A stretch of 7,028 bases of DNA from Clostridiales bacterium (GTDB lineage Bacteria; Bacillota; Clostridia; Lachnospirales; WRAX01), in the NCBI GenBank assembly GCA_031271375.1, contig JAISVU010000401.1, positions 1-7,028 on the forward strand, written 5' to 3'. Shown here one piece after another: positions 1 through 5,354 of the stretch. Below the pieces are notes generated by a model. That model saw only the letters and a list, made by a program, of their open reading frames with translations, made no database searches and was not told the origin of the DNA. Each line of letters starts with the position of its first letter. Position 1 is the first letter of the stretch. The position numbers were made by a program, and so were the translations under genes.

Positions 1-1000
1 GGTTTTTATACAGTTCTTTTATATTGGCAATTAAAGATTCCGGCGTCAACGCTTCTTCCTCCAATACCATAGAAAAACCCTGCCCGGCAAAGGACCGGGC
101 GTTTTGAATTTGATCCCCCCGGGAGGCTTGTTTGCCAAGCGGTATCAACAGCGAGGGCTTGCGCAGCGCGAGGAATTCGTTTATCGCGTTGGAGCCGGCC
201 CTTGAAACTACTATGCTCGCGGCGGCAAACACATCCGCAAGCCCCTGATCCATGTCCAGGAATTCAAAAGCGGCGTAACCGGTTTGATTTGAAAGAGCGG
301 GGTTTGCTTTCCCGTGCCCCGTTATATGGATTATGTTAAAGGTCTTCAAAAGCGTTGGCAGCGCGGCGGTTACAGCCTCGTTAATCTTATGAGCCCCCAG
401 GCTTCCGCCCATCGCCAGCATAACAGGCTTAACTGCGCCTTGCCGCCCGTTGTCAAAGCCACAAAGCTGACAGCCTTTGCGTGCGCTGCCCGTGAGCAGC
501 TCGGGCCTTATCGGGTTTCCGGTGAGAAAGGCTTTCTTCTCGGGCAGTTTTTCCAATGTTTCAGGAAAGGAGCAGCAGATAGCCGACGCGAACGGCATGG
601 ACAGACGATTGGCAAGCCCCGAGGTCAGATCGGACTCATGGAGTACGACGGGGACGCCGCGCAGCTTCCCCGCTATGGCTACCGGCAGGCCGACAAAACC
701 GCCCTTTGAGAAGATAATGTCGGGGCGTGTTTTATTTATGACGCTCATCGCACCGCCTATGCCCGCAACGGCGGAAAAGGCGTCGTGTATGTTTTTTCGG
801 CTTATAAGCCTGTCGCGGCGGAGCCTTCCTGTCTTGATTTCGTGGAAGGGAATGCCGGCCTTTTCCGCCAATTCTTTTTCTATTCCGATGCCGCCTATAT
901 ACTCCGCTTCAAAACCTGCGGCGCGAAGAGCGGGCAGCAGGGCAAGATTCGGTGTGACATGCCCCGCCGAACCGCCGCCTGTCAGGATTATTTTCTTCAT
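1..1000 (-). CDS. murG: MurG, undecaprenyldiphospho-muramoylpentapeptide beta-N-acetylglucosaminyltransferase (3' end outside window)
   Basis: MurG transfers GlcNAc from UDP-GlcNAc to lipid I to make lipid II, at the inner face of the cytoplasmic membrane, the last cytoplasmic step of peptidoglycan precursor synthesis. Translating the complement from the ATG at 1000 gives an open frame of 333 codons to the window edge. Family members are about 355-370 residues, so only a short C-terminal piece is missing. Visible motifs are the N-terminal glycine loop GGGSAGHV (residues 8-15), FSKGGFVGLPV near residue 100, HESD at 121-124 (the clostridial version of the usual HEQN), TGNPIRPEL near 165, and the UDP-GlcNAc-binding segment SRAGSNAINEF ending at Glu275, followed by LLIPL and a GDQIQNA stretch. 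The start has an AGGAG ribosome binding site (complement of 1006-1010) five bases upstream. The gene is divergent from the M1-like gene. The identification is firm; several open frames on the opposite strand are shadows. Confidence 0.96.
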   Translation of the reverse strand, partial: MKKIILTGGGSAGHVTPNLALLPALRAAGFEAEYIGGIGIEKELAEKAGIPFHEIKTGRLRRDRLISRKNIHDAFSAVAGIGGAMSVINKTRPDIIFSKGGFVGLPVAIAGKLRGVPVVLHESDLTSGLANRLSMPFASAICCSFPETLEKLPEKKAFLTGNPIRPELLTGSARKGCQLCGFDNGRQGAVKPVMLAMGGSLGAHKINEAVTAALPTLLKTFNIIHITGHGKANPALSNQTGYAAFEFLDMDQGLADVFAAASIVVSRAGSNAINEFLALRKPSLLIPLGKQASRGDQIQNARSFAGQGFSMVLEEEALTPESLIANIKELYKN

Positions 1001-1005
1001 ATATG

Positions 1006-1010
1006 CTCCT
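1006..1010 (-). promoter_or_regulatory. murG ribosome binding site
   Basis: AGGAG on the minus strand, five bases before the ATG at 1000. It supports that start choice for murG. Confidence 0.75.
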
Positions 1011-1039
1011 GTTACAGTTTTTTATATATTTTTAAGAGT

Positions 1040-1054
1040 TAGTATGATATACTA
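1040..1054. repeat. 6-bp inverted repeat between divergent promoters
   Basis: TAGTAT-gat-ATACTA is a perfect 6-bp dyad with a 3-base centre in the 111-bp gap between murG and the M1-like gene. It overlaps the candidate -10 elements of both strands, a typical operator position. In such AT-rich DNA a dyad of this size can occur by chance. Confidence 0.4.
1045..1053 (+). promoter_or_regulatory. Candidate extended -10 element for the M1-like operon
   Basis: TGA-TATACT fits an extended -10 (5 of 6 to TATAAT, with the upstream TG), without a recognisable -35. It would start transcription near 1060, giving a leader of about 50 bases to the proposed ATT start at 1112. An alternative is TTAAGA (1032-1037), 17 bases, TATTAG (1055-1060). 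It overlaps the candidate murG promoter on the other strand, so the two divergent genes may share control. Confidence 0.35.
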
Positions 1055-1083
1055 TATTAGCATAAAAACTTGTAATATGCCAG
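1054..1083 (-). promoter_or_regulatory. Candidate extended -10 promoter for murG
   Basis: On the minus strand, TGC-TAATAT (complement of 1054-1062) resembles an extended -10 element. A weak -35, CTGGCA (complement of 1078-1083), lies 18 bases upstream. An alternative reading is TTACAA, 17 bases, GTATAT (complement of 1047-1075). Either would give a leader of roughly 45 bases before murG. The matches are partial (4 of 6 in each hexamer), so this is a suggestion only. Confidence 0.35.
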
Positions 1084-1094
1084 CTGACGCTGAG

Positions 1095-1104
1095 AAAGGC
1101 GGTG
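1095..1104 (+). promoter_or_regulatory. Ribosome binding site that places the M1-like start at a non-canonical ATT
   Basis: AAAGGCGGTG differs from the ideal AAGGAGGTG core by one base. It lies seven bases before the ATT at 1112, ideal spacing, but 31 bases before the first conventional start, GTG at 1136, which has no ribosome binding site of its own. The one nearby ATG (1131) is followed by TCG and a TGA stop, so it cannot start the protein. Confidence 0.6.
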
Positions 1105-1111
1105 TAAAATC

Positions 1112-2623
1112 ATTATTAAGCTAAAAAAATATGTCGTGATTTTTACCGCCGCGCTGCTTCTGGCCGCGCCGCTGTTCAACAGCCCTGCAATAGCGGGGGA
1201 AACCGTGAGCGAATTAATATCAAACGAACTTGATTCCGACGAACTCATCTCCGGCCAAATCGTTTACGACGAGGCAGAGGAAGAAATGACCGTCCCGGTT
1301 AATATTGAATATTCCGTGACAATGGAGTATATCCCGGAGGACAAGAGCGTCACCGGCTATGAGCGTGTCCGCTATCGAAACGCTCTGGGCGTTCCAACCC
1401 ATACGCTCTGCTTTAATCTCTACTTCAATAGTATCCATATAACAGACGCATTTATAAACAGTTCGGCCTGCCGCTTTTCTGTAAGCGGAGCGCAGCTTGT
1501 CGTCTTTCTTCCCTTTGTGCTGCAGCCGGAGCAGGAGGTTTATATCGACATCCTCTTCGACGCGGTCATACCCGACGAGCCGCTTTTTACAGGGGCCGAA
1601 GGGGAAACGGTGTGGTTCGGGGGCTTTATTCCATTACTTGCGACCTATGACAGGTCGGAGCAGCAGTTCAGAAGCGGCGGCCCTTATCCCGTAGGCAAGC
1701 CTTTCTTTTCCAGTGTTGCCAATTTTACAGTAAATCTAACGACGCCTGCGGATTACACTGTGCTTGGCGCGGGAGATGCCGCTGTCTCCCCCCTGGGAGA
1801 AAAAAAGACCACTACAATGACTGCGCTGATGGTGCGGGATTTCGCCTTTGCCCTGGGCAAGGAGTATTCCGACACGGGAGCGGCTATCGGCCGTTTATCC
1901 GAGACCGGGATATATATTGCGACGCACATGTATTCCGAAACAGGCAAACGCGATGCTGAATACTATTCCCGCCTTGCCGCCGCCTGCGTGGATTATTTTA
2001 ACACGCTGATAGGCGGATACCCTTACAAGGCGTTAAAAATCATTGAAGCAGGCAAAACTGTCAATGTAAACCCGTACTCATATCCCCAGGTACTATTCAT
2101 TAACACCCAAAACCTGGAGGATAAAAGCCCCGAGGATATCCGGCTGTCTTTTTGCACCGCCGTGGCAAGACAGTGGTTTTACGGCGTTATCGGCAGCAAT
2201 CCGGTCAGGGAAGCCTGGCTTGCCGAAGGCCTTCCGTATTATGCCGCCTGCCTGTTTATTCATAAGGACGACCCCGAGGCATTGCAAACTCATATGGACA
2301 AGCTGTATGACGAGCTGTCGGAGGTATACGGCGGATTACGCTATGTGAGATTATCGAATAACATCGGGCTGTACGCCAACGAAAGCGAGTACGAGGCGAT
2401 ACAGCTTAAAAAGGCCGCGCTGATGTTCCATGCCCTGCGTATTGAACTGGGCGGCGAAGCCTTTGAGGCGTTTATCCGCTATTATTACCGTGAAAACTAC
2501 CTTACAACAACCACCAGAGAACACATTAAACGCGCCGCCGAGGAAGCCGCCGGGCGTGATTTAACTGAATTTTTCACAGCATGGATAGACGGCGCCGCGC
2601 TGGAGCCTAAGCCTGGCGATTAG
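1112..2623 (+). CDS. Secreted M1-family (gluzincin aminopeptidase-like) protein with degenerate active site
   Basis: The protein resembles M1 metallopeptidases in layout: an N-terminal beta domain (YSVTMEYIPEDKSVTGYERVRY), then a thermolysin-like domain. From the proposed ATT start, residues 1-28 form a signal peptide with Lys at 3, 5 and 6, a hydrophobic core and an AIA|G cleavage site, so it is probably exported; no lipobox is seen. The zinc motif HELAHQW is replaced by TAVARQW (349-355), losing both zinc His and the catalytic Glu. Exactly 18 residues later the third ligand position is still Glu372 in WLAEGLPYY. The GGMEYPQ-type exopeptidase motif reads NPYSYPQ (320-326), with Ser323 for Glu, and the catalytic Tyr position appears to be Leu432. 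The frame is intact over about 500 codons, so this looks like a maintained non-enzymatic protein, not a decayed gene. A GTG at 1136 is the conventional start alternative. The Uma2 gene follows 20 bp downstream. Confidence 0.8.
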   Translation: MIKLKKYVVIFTAALLLAAPLFNSPAIAGETVSELISNELDSDELISGQIVYDEAEEEMTVPVNIEYSVTMEYIPEDKSVTGYERVRYRNALGVPTHTLCFNLYFNSIHITDAFINSSACRFSVSGAQLVVFLPFVLQPEQEVYIDILFDAVIPDEPLFTGAEGETVWFGGFIPLLATYDRSEQQFRSGGPYPVGKPFFSSVANFTVNLTTPADYTVLGAGDAAVSPLGEKKTTTMTALMVRDFAFALGKEYSDTGAAIGRLSETGIYIATHMYSETGKRDAEYYSRLAAACVDYFNTLIGGYPYKALKIIEAGKTVNVNPYSYPQVLFINTQNLEDKSPEDIRLSFCTAVARQWFYGVIGSNPVREAWLAEGLPYYAACLFIHKDDPEALQTHMDKLYDELSEVYGGLRYVRLSNNIGLYANESEYEAIQLKKAALMFHALRIELGGEAFEAFIRYYYRENYLTTTTREHIKRAAEEAAGRDLTEFFTAWIDGAALEPKPGD

Positions 2624-2631
2624 GCCCTGGG

Positions 2632-2638
2632 AAGGAGG
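2632..2638 (+). promoter_or_regulatory. Ribosome binding site of the Uma2 gene
   Basis: A perfect AAGGAGG five bases before the ATG at 2644 fixes that start and suggests strong translation within the operon. Confidence 0.8.
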
Positions 2639-2643
2639 CTGTT

Positions 2644-3201
2644 ATGGAACTGCGAAAAGAAGAATATTTTACGTTCGAGAATTATCTTGCCTGGGACGAC
2701 AGCGCTGATTACGAATTGATCGACGGGGCGGCTTATGCGATGGCGCCTCCATCCCGCAGGCACCAAGATATAAGCATAAACTTAATCCTACAATTAGGGG
2801 CGTTTTTGCGCGGTAAGCGATGCAAGCTGTATCATCCGCCATTCGCCGTAAGGTTGGGCGAATTCGCCGCTCAAGACACGGTGCTTATACCGGATATTAC
2901 CGTTGTGTGCGACAGGTCTAAGTTGGATAATTACGGCTGTGTAGGAGCGCCGGATATGGTCGTCGAAATCCTTTCGCCTTCGTCGCAGAAGCGTGACCGC
3001 GTGACCAAATTCGAGATGTACCGCCGCGCCGGAGTAAAGGAATACTGGATAGTGGATCCCGAAGAACGGACGCTTGAGCAGTATGTTTTAAGCGGCGGTA
3101 AATATTACGTGCAAACATATGACGAAACCGCAACGGTCGCCGTGGCGTCGCTGGAAGGCTGCGTGATTGATCTTAATTCGGTTTTTGAAGATAATGGTTA
3201 G
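2644..3201 (+). CDS. Uma2 family (DUF820) putative PD-(D/E)XK endonuclease
   Basis: This 185-residue protein is full length for the Uma2/DUF820 family, which has a restriction-endonuclease-like fold but whose physiological role is largely unknown. Visible landmarks in order are YELIDG (23-28, Glu24), PDITVVCD (83-90, Asp84), VVEILSPSS (106-114, Glu108), Lys122 after an RDRVTKFEMY stretch, and EYWIVDP (133-139). Asp84, Glu108 and Lys122 are good candidates for the metal-binding PD...ExK core, with Glu24 as the N-terminal acidic residue. Nuclease activity is inferred from the family, not shown. The gene lies between the M1-like gene (20 bp upstream) and the flavodoxin-SCP2 gene (11 bp downstream), so it is probably cotranscribed. 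Uma2 genes are often dispersed and multicopy in genomes, so the neighbours need not be functional partners. Confidence 0.93.
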   Translation: MELRKEEYFTFENYLAWDDSADYELIDGAAYAMAPPSRRHQDISINLILQLGAFLRGKRCKLYHPPFAVRLGEFAAQDTVLIPDITVVCDRSKLDNYGCVGAPDMVVEILSPSSQKRDRVTKFEMYRRAGVKEYWIVDPEERTLEQYVLSGGKYYVQTYDETATVAVASLEGCVIDLNSVFEDNG

Positions 3202-3212
3202 GGGATTTTTAC

Positions 3213-4283
3213 ATGAAGATTGCCATAGTCACCGCCGCCGGGCCAAATGATAAAATAACGAAGACCGTGTCGGATACCCTTGCCGAGCTGGGCGAGGATG
3301 TCATGCTAATTAAACTGGATCGCATGAAACCGGCTTTTTTCGGTATGCCAACGGGGAACGGCGACACTCCCGACGCGGATATCCATAATGCCATTTACGA
3401 GATCATGTCGGCCGGCGGAGCCGTTTTTATAGCCCCGTCGGTTATGGGCGGGATTTCGGCCCTTATGAAAGCCTTTCTCGAGCATTTTTCCCTTTCCCAG
3501 TTTTCAAAGGGGCTGCTGGATAAAAACTGTATGCTGGCGGTTATCGGCGACGAAAACGGGGGAACCAGGCAGGCCCTGGAGCAGCTTGCCGATATTGTGG
3601 CGAGGCTTGGGGGCAATGACGCGATACGGATCGGTATCCCTTCGCGTGCCAAAGAGGAGGATATATTGGAAATTGTGCTGGAAAAGCAAACGGAGGATTA
3701 TTACCGTATCCTGCGGCAGAACCGGAAATTCTTTTCGCTGGCCGATGATATATCCGCTGGGCGTAAACACTCAGAGGCCCCGGAACTGTCCGCAGACCCC
3801 GGAGAGAACGCCGAAAAACTGCGTGAGCTTAGGGAACGCGCGGCAAACCAACAGCTTACTCCAGAGCAAGAGGAGGATGTGGACGAAATAACGCGCGTAA
3901 TGACAGAACGCTTTAATAATCCGCAGGAACCGCAAGCCCCGCCAAAGCCACGACTTAAATCCTGCAAACAGCTGACCGCGAGTATGCCCCATTATTATAA
4001 CCCGCAGCTTGCGGGCGGCGTAAAAGCCGCGATATCGATAAATATTACCGGCGAGGAGAATTTCTCCGGGACATTGATCATTAACGAATCATTTTGCGCT
4101 TTTGAAGAAACCGTTCAAGCCGAAGCGGACATGTTTATATCGGCGGATTCAAAGGTTTGGACGGAGGTCCTTACCGGGAAATATACCACGCACAAGGCGT
4201 TTATGGTGGGCAGCTTAAAGGTTAGAGGGAATTTTCTTCTTTTGGCAAAGCTGGATCAGTTGTTCAGCAGAATGGATCCGTGA
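3213..4283 (+). CDS. Flavodoxin/NADPH-dependent FMN reductase-like domain fused to an SCP2 sterol-carrier-like domain
   Basis: This 356-residue protein has two parts. Residues 1 to about 165 look like a flavodoxin-fold FMN reductase: beta strand MKIAIVTAAG, then GGAVFIAPSVMGGISALMKAF near 68-88, matching the usual SPVYWGSPSGQMKAFLDR-type segment, and MLAVIGDENGGTRQALEQL. A charged, Glu-rich and then Pro-rich linker (about 195-250) follows. Residues about 258-354 match the SCP2 lipid-binding fold, with GTLIINESFCAFEE, the EADMFISADSKVWTEVLTGK segment and a closing GNFLLLAKLDQLF. FMN binding and reductase activity, and binding of a hydrophobic ligand by the SCP2 part, are inferred from the families; no substrate can be named. 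No signal peptide or membrane segment is seen, so it is cytosolic. An AGGGG site (3200-3204) overlaps the Uma2 stop codon, which implies cotranslation. Start ATG is well supported. Confidence 0.87.
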   Translation: MKIAIVTAAGPNDKITKTVSDTLAELGEDVMLIKLDRMKPAFFGMPTGNGDTPDADIHNAIYEIMSAGGAVFIAPSVMGGISALMKAFLEHFSLSQFSKGLLDKNCMLAVIGDENGGTRQALEQLADIVARLGGNDAIRIGIPSRAKEEDILEIVLEKQTEDYYRILRQNRKFFSLADDISAGRKHSEAPELSADPGENAEKLRELRERAANQQLTPEQEEDVDEITRVMTERFNNPQEPQAPPKPRLKSCKQLTASMPHYYNPQLAGGVKAAISINITGEENFSGTLIINESFCAFEETVQAEADMFISADSKVWTEVLTGKYTTHKAFMVGSLKVRGNFLLLAKLDQLFSRMDP

Positions 4284-4297
4284 GGCGATTTTATTGC

Positions 4298-4321
4298 TTT
4301 TATAAACATTTTTATAAACAT
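4298..4321 (+). repeat. Perfect tandem 12-bp AT-rich repeat upstream of a strong promoter
   Basis: TTTTATAAACAT occurs twice with no gap (4298-4309, 4310-4321), ending 13 bases before the -35 hexamer at 4335. The place and AT-richness fit an UP element contacted by the alpha subunits of RNA polymerase, or a regulator binding site repeated about once per helical turn. Confidence 0.75.
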
Positions 4322-4333
4322 ATTAACTTCCCT

Positions 4334-4344
4334 CTTGACAATTT
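4334..4344 (-). promoter_or_regulatory. Spo0A-box-like site over the -35 element
   Basis: Read on the minus strand this is AAATTGTCAAG. Its TGTCAAG core matches 6 of 7 positions of the Spo0A box TGTCRAA. It completely overlaps the -35 hexamer, a position where bound protein would block RNA polymerase. It is the inverted counterpart of the two direct repeats at 4379-4399. Confidence 0.5.
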
Positions 4345-4363
4345 ATGACATAATATCTATAAT
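4335..4363 (+). promoter_or_regulatory. Perfect consensus sigma-A promoter of the Spo0A-like gene
   Basis: TTGACA (4335-4340), a 17-base spacer and TATAAT (4358-4363) match the housekeeping consensus at every position with ideal spacing. Transcription should start near 4370, giving a leader of about 40 bases. No clear terminator is seen after the upstream gene (stop at 4283), so read-through may add to expression. Confidence 0.9.
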
Positions 4364-4378
4364 CAACATAGCGTATTG

Positions 4379-4399
4379 AATTGTCAGACAAATTGTCAG
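4379..4399 (+). promoter_or_regulatory. Tandem 9-bp direct repeats resembling Spo0A boxes
   Basis: AATTGTCAG is repeated exactly at 4379-4387 and 4391-4399 with a 3-base gap, a 12-bp period. The cores TGTCAGA and TGTCAGG match 6 and 5 of 7 positions of the Spo0A box TGTCRAA. They lie at about +9 to +29 from the predicted start and the second abuts the ribosome binding site, so a bound protein could act as a roadblock. A same-orientation tandem arrangement is how Spo0A-type DNA-binding domains are known to dimerise on DNA. Confidence 0.55.
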
Positions 4400-4400
4400 G

Positions 4401-4406
4401 AAGGGG
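4401..4406 (+). promoter_or_regulatory. Ribosome binding site deciding the Spo0A-like start
   Basis: AAGGGG lies five bases before the ATG at 4412. This decides against the upstream in-frame TTG at 4376, which would put the repeats and the ribosome binding site inside the coding region and lies almost at the transcription start. Confidence 0.75.
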
Positions 4407-4411
4407 ATCGA

Positions 4412-5218
4412 ATGGAACAAATAACATTGGCGCTAATCGATAGCGACTGGGTTTTCTGCAAGGAAATCACGGAGTCATTCCATAATTATTACAACGGAAC
4501 GATACGGGTTATAGGCTCCGCCCATGATTGCGATGGGGGGTTGAAGCTCCTAAGCGAGGTTATGCCGGATATCGCGCTGATTAGCGTTGACCTTCCCGAG
4601 GCGGGCGGCGTTTCGTTTATTGAGTCTGTTAAATCCAGCGAGGAAACCCAGGACATATCCTGCATTTTGATGTCGGACGGGTACGCGAATTACCGGCCTA
4701 TAGCGGCGGCTGATGCGGGGTCGGACTACATATTCGCGAAACCGCTGGATATTCACCGGCTGGCAAAGTGTCTGACGGATTTATGCAGTTACAAGAGCGG
4801 CTTCAAGAAAAGCACAAAAAATCCGCCGGACAAGCCGGAGAACGAAATTGCCGCGGCAGTTGCGCCGCCGTGCATTAAGCCCGAGGAATACGCATCGGCA
4901 ATCCTGGTTGAGATGGGATTCCGCTCCAACGCGAAGGGTTTTTATTTCCTCAAGACCGCAATGTGCTTTTGCATCAGGGATGTCCGCCTGCTGGACATGC
5001 TCACAAAATCGCTGTACCCGCGTGTCGCCGAGGTGCATGGGTCAACCAGCGCTAAGGTAGAGCGGGCTATGAGGCATTCTATCCGCCTGACCTGGGATAG
5101 CGCTAACCCCATGAGATTTAAAGCCGCTGGCGGCGTGTGGAATACGGAGCGCCCGACGGTAGGGGCTTTCCTTCGTTCTATGGTTGACGATTATACTAAC
5201 AGGTACGGGGCGGAGTAG
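4412..5218 (+). CDS. Spo0A-family response regulator paralogue with degenerate receiver domain
   Basis: Spo0A is the master transcription regulator of sporulation entry, activated by phosphorylation of a receiver Asp. This 268-residue protein has the same layout: receiver (1-125), a Lys/Pro/Ala-rich linker (126-157) and a Spo0A effector domain (158-268). In the effector, ILVEMGFRSNAKGFYFL, KSLYPRVAEVHGS and the recognition helix KVERAMRHSI (215-224) closely follow B. subtilis Spo0A, including the VERAxRH residues that face DNA. In the receiver, Asp10, Ser88 (Ser/Thr switch) and Lys110 are kept, but the second acidic residue is Ser11. The phospho-acceptor position, six residues after the conserved PD as in Spo0A, is Ser58; the nearby Asp60 is two residues off. 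Normal phosphorylation is therefore unlikely. No spoIVB neighbour is seen, which fits a paralogue better than the main spo0A. Its own promoter carries Spo0A-box-like repeats. Confidence 0.88.
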   Translation: MEQITLALIDSDWVFCKEITESFHNYYNGTIRVIGSAHDCDGGLKLLSEVMPDIALISVDLPEAGGVSFIESVKSSEETQDISCILMSDGYANYRPIAAADAGSDYIFAKPLDIHRLAKCLTDLCSYKSGFKKSTKNPPDKPENEIAAAVAPPCIKPEEYASAILVEMGFRSNAKGFYFLKTAMCFCIRDVRLLDMLTKSLYPRVAEVHGSTSAKVERAMRHSIRLTWDSANPMRFKAAGGVWNTERPTVGAFLRSMVDDYTNRYGAE

Positions 5219-5229
5219 CATTGGCAAGC

Positions 5230-5241
5230 GGTATCATAACC
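5230..5241. repeat. Left copy of 12-bp direct repeat flanking the MITE-like element
   Basis: GGTATCATAACC, identical to 5352-5363. It is probably a target-site duplication made when the element inserted. Removing one copy together with the element restores a natural reading frame for the kinase gene. Confidence 0.75.
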
Positions 5242-5354
5242 AATGTCGTCAACTTAGCGGGTGATTAATAATCGCCCCTACGGTTATTCGCCGCTTGAAG
5301 CCTTGCGTAGGGGCGGCTATTAGCCGCCCGTTCTGTTAAGTTGACGACATTGGT
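5239..5354. mobile_element. MITE-like inverted-repeat element between the convergent regulator and kinase genes
   Basis: The ends are perfect 18-bp inverted repeats: ACCAATGTCGTCAACTTA (5239-5256) and its complement at 5337-5354. Further inside, CGCCCCTACG (5273-5282) pairs with 5306-5315, leaving a 23-base loop (5283-5305). Each arm also holds its own 9-1-9 hairpin: 5259-5277 (one T-G wobble) and 5311-5329 (GGGCGGCTA-T-TAGCCGCCC). The whole is flanked by GGTATCATAACC direct repeats; because the repeat ends in GGT/ACC, the boundary is ambiguous (110 bp with a 12-bp duplication, or 116 bp with a 6-bp ATCATA duplication). No protein is encoded, so it would need a transposase supplied elsewhere. 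It could fold into a strong structure in RNA from both converging genes, but has no T-run like a classical terminator. Confidence 0.8.
5311..5329. repeat. Perfect GC-rich hairpin inside the element
   Basis: GGGCGGCTA-T-TAGCCGCCC is a perfect 9-bp palindrome with a single central base. The other arm has a related hairpin at 5259-5277 with one wobble pair. It may stabilise the 3' ends of the convergent transcripts, but the following bases (GTTCTG) lack a T-run. Confidence 0.7.

Noticed and set aside
477..1124. 215-residue open frame on the plus strand across the murG region
   Set aside because: It lies antisense to a clearly recognisable murG, has no ribosome binding site and no family-like composition; it is a shadow.
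1112..2623. Active M1 aminopeptidase
   Set aside because: No HEXXH is present; the aligned positions read TAVAR and the exopeptidase and Tyr positions are also changed.
4376..4411. Upstream in-frame TTG start for the Spo0A-like gene
   Set aside because: It lies about six bases after the predicted transcription start and has no ribosome binding site; the ATG at 4412 has AAGGGG at good spacing and matches the Spo0A N-terminus.
4589..4591. Asp60 of the Spo0A-like protein as the phosphorylation site
   Set aside because: Ungapped alignment with B. subtilis Spo0A puts Ser58 at the acceptor position; Asp60 is two residues further along, next to the conserved Pro62.
5305..5340. Classical intrinsic terminator for the Spo0A-like gene
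   Set aside because: The GC-rich hairpin at 5311-5329 is followed by GTTCTGTTAAG, not a T-run; together with the flanking repeats it is better explained as part of a mobile element.
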